From DATGZX01 sp035296965 (GTDB lineage Bacteria; Planctomycetota; Planctomycetia; Gemmatales; Gemmataceae): a DNA stretch of 7,698 nt. The position numbers were made by a program, and so were the translations under genes. Positions within the stretch are counted from its first letter, which is position 1; each line of letters starts with the position of its first letter. Shown here piece after piece: positions 7,527 to 7,698 of this stretch. The stretch is taken from NCBI GenBank assembly GCA_035296965.1, contig DATGZX010000098.1, positions 1 to 7,698 on the forward strand. The letters are read 5' to 3'. The notes under the pieces are model-generated. The model was not told the DNA's origin. It made no database searches and was given only the letters and a program-made list of their open reading frames with translations.

Positions 7527-7698
7527 TTTTTTTTTGCGGCCAGAGTCTTGGGAGCCTCAAACCCCGATTTGGTTTCGAGGGCAGCGAGCAGATCGGCCTG
7601 TTCGCCAACCTTGAGCAGCGCTTGCACAATTGCTTCGCGGTCCGATGCGGGAAGAGAATCAGCCACAAAGGCAGCCACGAATGGCACGGGGTCGGTGG
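7523..7698 (-). CDS. 3' end of an upstream reading frame, probably the PhnD-like binding-domain part of the propeller fusion (partial)
   Basis: Fifty-seven complete codons are visible, from ACC at 7696 to KKK and TAA (7525-7523); the start lies beyond the window. The segment includes VPFVAAFVADSLP, a helix SDREAIVQALL and LLAALETKSGF, then a short linker ending in three lysines. This looks to me like the last helices of a phosphate/phosphonate (PhnD-type) periplasmic binding domain, in which a short helix-rich tail follows a PVP-type strand. That assignment comes from memory of planctomycete proteins in which such a domain precedes a PQQ-like propeller in one chain. The piece is too short to prove it. 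The same strand and a -1 offset to the propeller frame support a joined gene. Confidence 0.7.
   Translation of the reverse strand, partial: TDPVPFVAAFVADSLPASDREAIVQALLKVGEQADLLAALETKSGFEAPKTLAAKKK
7526..7532 (-). other. Candidate -1 frameshift site (A AAA AAG) within a run of nine A
   Basis: On the minus strand nine A (7535-7527) are followed by GTAA. In the incoming frame they read GCA AAA AAA AAG TAA, so A AAA AAG lies in the X XXY YYZ phase used by E. coli dnaX. A -1 slip on the last two lysine codons continues as GTA ACT GAT into the beta-propeller frame. Insertion of one A by RNA polymerase slippage would give the same product. The zero-frame stop immediately follows the heptamer. Confidence 0.6.

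Overview
The window looks like chromosomal DNA from a GC-rich planctomycete, probably near Gemmataceae or Pirellulaceae. The argument rests on gene types rather than a marker gene. A BlaR1/MecR1-type (M56) membrane protease is fused to long periplasmic modules ending in a thioredoxin domain, and a PQQ-like beta-propeller of the W-RGP-x-RD type is attached to what looks like a phosphonate-binding-type domain. Both are layouts I associate with Planctomycetota. No rRNA, tRNA, CRISPR array or intact mobile element is visible.

Layout. Positions 1-225 hold no gene I can support, but the 156 bases before the first start codon are open in that gene's frame. Positions 226-3624 (+) encode a 1132-residue protein: M56 protease, membrane segment, two related LolA-like domains and a TlpA-type thioredoxin with a WCGPC active site. 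It lacks the first two membrane helices of the BlaR1 plan. Positions 3625-3905 are a short convergent intergenic stretch with one small hairpin. On the minus strand, an Uup-type ABC-F ATPase (6170 to 4350) is followed after 9 bases by a small protein of unknown function (4340 to 3906); the pair looks like an operon. Upstream of it lie 171 noncoding bases with a weak candidate promoter.

The right end is the most interesting part. A minus-strand frame entering at 7698 ends at a TAA (7525-7523) directly after a run of nine A. A PQQ-like beta-propeller continues in the -1 frame down to 6342. That second frame has no start codon before its conserved N-terminal W-RGP-x-RD motif. The junction contains A AAA AAG, the dnaX-type -1 slippery heptamer, in the correct phase. 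A perfect 11-bp inverted repeat with a 5-base loop follows 18 bases later. The two pieces are therefore probably one fusion protein made by -1 frameshifting or by transcriptional slippage on the A run. A plain indel (mutation or sequencing error in a homopolymer) remains a serious alternative.

Functionally the genes look independent: an envelope-associated sensor/protease-redox protein, a translation-associated or genome-maintenance ABC-F ATPase, and a probably extracytoplasmic binding-plus-propeller protein.
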